Position numbers and translations under genes: made by a program
The notes under the pieces: generated by a model
Told to the model about the DNA's origin: nothing
Seen by the model: only the letters and a program-made list of their open reading frames with translations
Databases searched by the model: none
Part shown: positions 8,127 to 11,549 of the stretch, piece after piece
Position numbering within the stretch: the first letter of the stretch is position 1
Layout of the letters: every line of letters begins with the position of its first letter
Assembly (NCBI GenBank): GCA_963752345.1
Contig: CAVVYA010000022.1
Span: 1-11,549, forward strand
Direction: 5' to 3'
Source of the DNA: CAVVYA01 sp963752345
Lineage (GTDB): Bacteria > Pseudomonadota > Alphaproteobacteria > SMXQ01
Length of the DNA: 11,549 nt

Positions 8127-8221
8127 CGTCATACCGGACTCGATCCGGTATCCATTGAACATCGCAAGCGCTCGAGCGCCAGCAAACGGCCAATGGACCC
8201 CCGATCAAGTCGGGGGTGACG
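8127..8221. repeat. Dispersed palindromic repeat unit, complete copy
   Basis: Two arms face each other: CGTCATACCGGACTCGATCC continuing to GGTATCCATTG (8127-8157) and CCAATGGACCCCCGATCAAG continuing to TCGGGGGTGACG (8190-8221). Each arm is itself a small palindrome, and the two are inverted relative to each other. Between them is ATCGCAAGCGCTCGAGCGCC (8161-8180), nearly identical to the core at 131-151. It begins 20 bases after the CoA-transferase stop and could serve as a 3' end structure. Confidence 0.85.
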
Positions 8222-8248
8222 ATTGAGGAACGGCGAATTGCAGACCCC

Positions 8249-8332
8249 GTAGACTCGGCTGCCGTCGCACCCTTATTCTCACCGGCCATTTCAGGGAATT
8301 TAGGCAAGAGCCGGCGCTTCGCCGCGCACAGG
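8249..8332. repeat. Left copy of an imperfect direct repeat bracketing brnTA
   Basis: This stretch aligns with 9031-9109, including an exact 18-base match CCCTTATTCTCACCGGCC (8270-8287 and 9052-9069), similar sequence in the 21 bases before it at the same spacing, and AGCCGGC plus TTCGC-CGCACAGG after it. The right copy is the leader of the oxidoreductase gene, including its ribosome site region. Confidence 0.65.
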
Positions 8333-8343
8333 CGCGTGGGGCC

Positions 8344-8640
8344 TCACGCAGCCTTGCTTTTCTTCCGTGCCGATTTTTGCTTCGCGAGTCGCAGCAAGGC
8401 ATCGTTGATCCGACGCTGCCAGCCAGGCCCCGCCGCTTTGAAATGTGCGACGACGAGCGGGCTCAGCCGAATCGAAACAGGCACTTTCTTCGGCTCTTTC
8501 TGCGGACCGCGATACTTCTTGAACGATGCCAGGGCCGCACGCGGCAGAATTTCCCGCAACGGCTTCGCCCGGGCGAAATCCTTCCTGGTCCACTCGGGAT
8601 TTTCGTCTTCTGTCGGGTTCACTTTGCGCTTACGGGACAT
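8344..8640 (-). CDS. brnA: BrnA family antitoxin
   Basis: A 98-residue antitoxin of the BrnA (COG3514) family, which neutralises BrnT and represses the operon as a ribbon-helix-helix DNA-binding dimer. The diagnostic NPEWTRKDFARAKPLREILP (residues 14-33), KYRGPQKEPKK and the C-terminal VPVSIRLSPLVVAHFKAAG (53-71) with GWQRRINDALLR (73-84) are all present. I chose ATG 8640 because AGGAG lies 10 bases upstream. A frame extension to 8661 adds seven residues without family similarity. The gene starts inside the end of brnT (11-base overlap), the usual toxin-first order with translational coupling. The C terminus is Lys-rich, as commonly seen. Confidence 0.9.
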   Translation of the reverse strand: MSRKRKVNPTEDENPEWTRKDFARAKPLREILPRAALASFKKYRGPQKEPKKVPVSIRLSPLVVAHFKAAGPGWQRRINDALLRLAKQKSARKKSKAA

Positions 8641-8887
8641 AACGCTTGATCTCCTTTGCACGCGCGCGCCGAAGGCTGATCATCCTCACATCGTTTCCTC
8701 TGGCCGTGAAAACGAGACAGTAAGGCTTGCCATCGATATACCCGAAGGCGCGAATCCGGGTCTCTCCATAGGATCTTCGGTTGTCTTCGATGGCGACCGC
8801 CTGCTCCAGATCCACCGCTCTCGCCAAAGAAATGCCGTGCTTCTCCAGGTTCGCACGGCTCTTCTCGGGATCGAAGATGATCGCCAT
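8630..8887 (-). CDS. brnT: BrnT family ribonuclease toxin
   Basis: An 85-residue toxin of the BrnT (DUF497) family, a RelE-like fold that cleaves RNA and stops growth when not bound by BrnA. Family marks are IIFDPEKSRANLEKHGISL (residues 3-21), GETRIRAFGYIDGKPYCLVF (41-60) and the basic end VRMISLRRARAKEIKRY (67-83). The length is slightly under the roughly 90 residues usual for the family, with no visible truncation. The start is the ATG at 8887. The ribosome site is weak, but the promoter and operator palindrome stand just upstream. It is first in a two-gene operon with brnA. The pair may stabilise the segment between the two IS copies, which is an inference. Confidence 0.92.
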   Translation of the reverse strand: MAIIFDPEKSRANLEKHGISLARAVDLEQAVAIEDNRRSYGETRIRAFGYIDGKPYCLVFTARGNDVRMISLRRARAKEIKRYVP

Positions 8888-8893
8888 GATTTT

Positions 8894-8924
8894 ATTGTAT
8901 ATACAATCAGACCAGGCGCGTCAA
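8894..8924 (-). promoter_or_regulatory. brnTA promoter with palindromic operator
   Basis: Reading on the reverse strand, TTGACG (8919-8924) and TATACA (8896-8901) are separated by 17 bases, a good sigma-70 type promoter ending a few bases before the brnT start at 8887. A perfect 14-bp palindrome ATTGTATATACAAT (8894-8907) covers the -10 box. BrnA homologues are known autorepressors, so this is the likely BrnA operator. The short distance to the start implies a short or nearly leaderless transcript, matching the lack of a strong ribosome site for brnT. Confidence 0.75.
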
Positions 8925-9030
8925 GTTTTTTGCCTATCATCCAAGCCGACCGGCACACCCCTCGCATGCTCCGCCAGATGGGCGGCCAGTCATGGGCGGT
9001 TTCGGTTGCGCGGCGGATGCCGTTCGGACG

Positions 9031-9109
9031 GTGGACTCCCCCGCCACCGGCCCCTTATTCTCACCGGCCGTTTTGAAATGATGCAACAGCCGGCTTCGCG
9101 GCGCACAGG
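9031..9109. repeat. Right copy of the imperfect direct repeat bracketing brnTA
   Basis: Partner of 8249-8332, sharing the exact 18-mer CCCTTATTCTCACCGGCC at 9052-9069. It ends at the AGGAGA ribosome site of the oxidoreductase (9107-9112). The remaining 8925-9030 shows no gene I can support. Confidence 0.65.
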
Positions 9110-9120
9110 AGAACAAGAAG

Positions 9121-10146
9121 ATGAAGGCAGTGGTGTTGGAGAAGCGCGGCAAGGACGGCATCCGGGTCGGCGATTTTCCCGATCCGCAGCGGCCCGCCGG
9201 CAACGCCGTCATGCGGGTGCGCGCCGCGGCGCTCAACCATGTCGACCTCTATATGCGCGACAGCGGCAAGGGCATCACCCACGAGCTGCCCATGGTGCTC
9301 GGGCTCGACGGCGCCGGCGAGATCGCCGAGTGCGACGCGGACTCGGAACTCAAGGTCGGCCAGCGCGTCGTCGCCTTCCCGTCGGAATTCTGCGGCCGCT
9401 GCGAATGGTGCCTGGCCGGCGAGCAGCCGTTCTGCAACAAGATCGCCATTCTCGGCGAGCAGCGCCACGGCGCCATGGCGCAATACCTTTCCATGAAGGC
9501 GCATTGCTTCCTGCCGCTGCCCGATGCGGTGAGCTTCCGCGACGCCGCCGCCATGTCGGTGGCCTATATCACCGCCTGGCGCCAGGTCTTCGCCAAGGGC
9601 AACGGCGTGCCGGGCGAGACGGCGGTGATCCAGGGCATCGGCGGCGGCGTGGCGCTCGCCACCTTGCAGATGACCAAGATCGCCGGCGCGCGGGTCATCG
9701 TCACCTCGTCGTCGGACGACAAGCTCGCCAAGGCGCGCGAGCTCGGCGCCGACGAGACGATCAACTACAAGCGCGACAGCATCGCCAAGCGCGTCATCGA
9801 GCTCACCGGCGGGCGCGGCGCCGACGTGGTCTACGACAATGTCGGCGAGGCGACCTGGGCCGAGTTGCTGCGCGCGGTGCGCAAGGGCGGCCGCGTCGTG
9901 GTGATCGGCGCCACCACCGGCGGCTATCCGCCGGCCGACCTGCAGCGCATCTTCATCCGCCAGCTCAGCATCTTCGGCTCGACCACCGGCAGCATGACCG
10001 AATACCGCGACCTCTACCGCCTCGCCGGCCAGGGCAAGCTCAAGCCGGTGATCGACAGCGTCTGGCCGCTGGACAAGGCGACCGAGGCGCTGGCCAAGCT
10101 CGAACGCGCCGAACAGTTCGGCAAGATCGTGCTCGACGTGCCATAG
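9121..10146 (+). CDS. Zinc-containing MDR-family alcohol dehydrogenase/quinone oxidoreductase
   Basis: A 341-residue member of the medium-chain dehydrogenase/reductase superfamily, a cytosolic NAD(P)-dependent oxidoreductase. The N-terminal GroES-like half contains a structural-zinc lobe with C91, C94, C97 and C105 (CGRCEWCLAGEQPFC). The Rossmann half begins with VIQGIGGGVALATLQMTKIA (169-188), followed by ARVIVTSSSDDKLAKARELGADETINY (190-216). The positions that hold catalytic-zinc ligands in alcohol dehydrogenases read NHVD (39-42) and GLDGAGE (61-67) rather than Cys and GHE, so a catalytic zinc is doubtful and a quinone-oxidoreductase-like or enoyl-reductase activity is as likely. The start is ATG 9121, with AGGAGA 8 bases upstream. 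It is monocistronic, downstream of the divergent brnTA operon and upstream of a repeat and IS copy 2. Substrate is unknown. Confidence 0.88.
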   Translation: MKAVVLEKRGKDGIRVGDFPDPQRPAGNAVMRVRAAALNHVDLYMRDSGKGITHELPMVLGLDGAGEIAECDADSELKVGQRVVAFPSEFCGRCEWCLAGEQPFCNKIAILGEQRHGAMAQYLSMKAHCFLPLPDAVSFRDAAAMSVAYITAWRQVFAKGNGVPGETAVIQGIGGGVALATLQMTKIAGARVIVTSSSDDKLAKARELGADETINYKRDSIAKRVIELTGGRGADVVYDNVGEATWAELLRAVRKGGRVVVIGATTGGYPPADLQRIFIRQLSIFGSTTGSMTEYRDLYRLAGQGKLKPVIDSVWPLDKATEALAKLERAEQFGKIVLDVP

Positions 10147-10179
10147 CCCCCGCCCCACCTAATACTCGTCACCTTTACT

Positions 10180-10262
10180 CGTCACCCGGACATGATCCGG
10201 GGTCCATTGGTCGCTGGCTAGCGCTCGCGCGCTTTCCCTGTTCTATGGAGTGCGGGGTGACG
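10180..10262. repeat. Dispersed palindromic repeat unit, variant core
   Basis: CGTCACCCGGACATGATCCG continuing to GGGTCCATTGG (10180-10210) matches the left arm of the other units, and CTATGGAGTGCGGGGTGACG (10243-10262) resembles a degraded right arm. The interior carries GCTAGCGCTCGCGCGC instead of the longer shared core. A second, partial arm, GATGGCCCGATCAAGTCC, follows at 10282-10299 and is cut off by IS copy 2. Confidence 0.7.
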
Positions 10263-10299
10263 GCTTTTTGGATTGGTGAGAGATGGCCCGATCAAGTCC

Positions 10300-11545
10300 A
10301 CTGCTGTCCGGTTAAGGGATCTGTGGACAGGGTGCATGGCTTGGATTCAACTGTGTTTTGCGAAGACGCGGTTGAATGAAGCTCGGAGAGCCCCAAGCCA
10401 TGCGGTATCAGTCTACGGTGTTTGGCCAATTGCTGAAAGCGGTCCCGCGCGGTTGGTTCGAGCGTGAGGCCGAGCGGCATCGGGCGGGGCGCGCGAAGCG
10501 GGTCTTGTCGCCCTGGGGTCATCTGGTGACGATGGTTCTGGCGCAGATCTCGGGCACGCGCAGCCTGCGCGATCTGGAACGGATGCTGGAGCGCCATCCG
10601 GGTGTGCTGGCCCATCTCGGTCTCGACACGGTGCGCCGCGCGACGCTGGCCGATGCCAATGCGACGCGGCCGGCGGTTCTGTTCGAGGCGGTTGCGCGCA
10701 AGCTGACGACGGGCATCGGAGGACGGGGCCGCCGCGCCGAAGCGGTGCGGCTGATCGACGCGACGCGGATCTTCGCCGGCCGCAAGGTGGAGGAATGGAC
10801 GGGCGGCGGCGGCGTGAAGCTGCACGTGGTCTACGATCCAGGCGCCGAGCATCCGACCTGCTTCGCGGTGACGCCGGAGCGGGTCAACGACATCACGGCG
10901 GCCAAGGCCATGCCGATCGAGAACGGCGCCACCTACGTGTTCGATAAAGGCTATTACGACTTCGCCTTCTGGGCCAGGCTCGACGCGGCCTCTTGCCGCT
11001 TCGTCACGCGCCTGAAGACCAACTCGCCGACCCATCTCATCGAAGATCATCTCACCCAGGGCGGCGCCATCCTGTTCGACCGCATCGTCACCCTGTCGCA
11101 GCGGCTCTCGAGCCAGCGCCGCAATCCCTACAGCGCCCCCGTGCGCCTGGTCGGCGTGCGTATCGACAGCGGACGCGAGCTCACTCTCATCACCAATGAC
11201 TTGGAAGCACCCGCTGCCGAGATCGCCGACCTCTACAAAACGCGCTGGCAGATCGAGCTGTTCTTCAAGTGGATCAAGCAGAACCTCAAGCTCGCCCACT
11301 TCCTCGGCACCAGCCGCAACGCCGTCACCATCCAGATCATGGCGGCCCTCGTCGGCTTCCTCCTGCTCCGGATCGCCACCATCCGCCATGCCGCCACCAT
11401 CGGCCTCCAGGCTATCGCCCGCCTGATGCCGACGACGCTGCTCTCCCGACGCTGCATCACCGATCTGCTCAAGCCTCCAGACCCCGCGCCAGCGCCCCTC
11501 CACCCCGCTCAGTTCGAGATCGTCTATGCTTAGCCGGACAGCAGT
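10300..11545 (+). mobile_element. IS4-family insertion sequence, copy 2 (1246 bp, intact)
   Basis: Terminal inverted repeats are ACTGCTGTCCGGTTAAG (10300-10316) and CTTAGCCGGACAGCAGT (11529-11545), as in copy 1 but in the opposite orientation. The left flank ends GATCAAGTCC, the inverted form of the repeat centre GGACTTGATC. Only four bases (GGAT) are visible on the right, and they do not equal the expected start of an 8-14 base duplication of the left flank. The transposase gene is complete with a full DDE set. Confidence 0.93.
10400..11533 (+). CDS. IS4-family DDE transposase, apparently functional
   Basis: A 377-residue transposase of the IS4 family (DUF4372 N-terminal domain, then a Transposase_11 DDE domain). 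From the ATG at 10400 the triad is D120 in LIDATRIF, D182 in YVFDKGYYDF and E286 in WQIELFF, and the YREK spacing Y-x2-R-x3-E-x6-K is exact. KLHVVYD and CRFVTRLK fit the DDE core. GGAGAG lies 9 bases before the chosen start. The alternative ATG at 10376 adds eight residues and lacks a ribosome site. It is one Gly shorter than copy 1 in the run after WT. Nothing visible disables it, so it could act in trans on the ends of copy 1. Confidence 0.92.
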   Translation: MRYQSTVFGQLLKAVPRGWFEREAERHRAGRAKRVLSPWGHLVTMVLAQISGTRSLRDLERMLERHPGVLAHLGLDTVRRATLADANATRPAVLFEAVARKLTTGIGGRGRRAEAVRLIDATRIFAGRKVEEWTGGGGVKLHVVYDPGAEHPTCFAVTPERVNDITAAKAMPIENGATYVFDKGYYDFAFWARLDAASCRFVTRLKTNSPTHLIEDHLTQGGAILFDRIVTLSQRLSSQRRNPYSAPVRLVGVRIDSGRELTLITNDLEAPAAEIADLYKTRWQIELFFKWIKQNLKLAHFLGTSRNAVTIQIMAALVGFLLLRIATIRHAATIGLQAIARLMPTTLLSRRCITDLLKPPDPAPAPLHPAQFEIVYA

Positions 11546-11549
11546 GGAT

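Noticed and set aside
8216..9076. Forward frame of 286 codons across brnTA
   Set aside because: Opposite two overlapping genes with clear family signatures and a promoter; no ribosome site and no domain.
8781..10379. Forward frame of 532 codons over the oxidoreductase
   Set aside because: Runs through repeat sequence and into the IS in a different frame from the well-supported dehydrogenase; Arg-rich shadow.

Overview
The window is 11.5 kb of mostly GC-rich chromosome from what looks like an alphaproteobacterium, plausibly a Hyphomicrobiales (Bradyrhizobium or Rhodopseudomonas-like) genome. This rests on codon use, the aromatic-catabolism thiolase, the BrnT/BrnA pair, and abundant dispersed palindromic repeats of the types common in that group. 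Genus is not determinable from sequence reading alone.

Layout, left to right: (i) 1-243, palindromic repeat sequence; (ii) 244-1269 (-), a membrane diiron fatty-acid desaturase; (iii) 1654-4143 (+), an AT-richer, foreign-looking 829-residue protein that joins an HsdR-N-like PD-(D/E)XK nuclease domain to a P-loop NTPase, a strong candidate for a single-gene defence system; (iv) 4147-5346 (-), a beta-ketoadipyl-CoA thiolase (PcaF type) whose stop codon lies 3 bp from that of the nuclease-NTPase; (v) 5347-5796, a gene-free region with ACGTAAC direct repeats and a CCCTCCCCC palindromic repeat; (vi) 5797-7045, an IS4-family (YREK, DUF4372-type) insertion sequence; (vii) 7160-8107 (+), a CoA-transferase subunit A without its B subunit nearby; (viii) 8344-8887 (-), a BrnT/BrnA toxin-antitoxin operon with a palindromic operator over its -10 box; (ix) 9121-10146 (+), a zinc-containing MDR oxidoreductase; (x) 10300-11545, a second, nearly identical IS copy in inverted orientation, ending 4 bp before the window edge.

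The thiolase and CoA-transferase are divergently arranged and fit aromatic-acid catabolism through 3-oxoadipyl-CoA, although the CoA-transferase substrate is inferred only. The two IS copies bracket the CoA-transferase, brnTA and oxidoreductase in a composite-transposon-like arrangement. Copy 1 sits exactly at the centre of a palindromic repeat, flanked by an 11-bp direct duplication of that centre. Its transposase carries Asn where copy 2 has the first catalytic Asp, so copy 1 is probably catalytically dead while copy 2 looks intact. Copy 2 also has a repeat-centre sequence on its left flank.

The items most worth follow-up are the nuclease-NTPase island, the repeat-targeted IS pair with one dead and one intact transposase, and the imperfect direct repeats that bracket brnTA. 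No tRNA, rRNA, CRISPR array or replication origin was seen.
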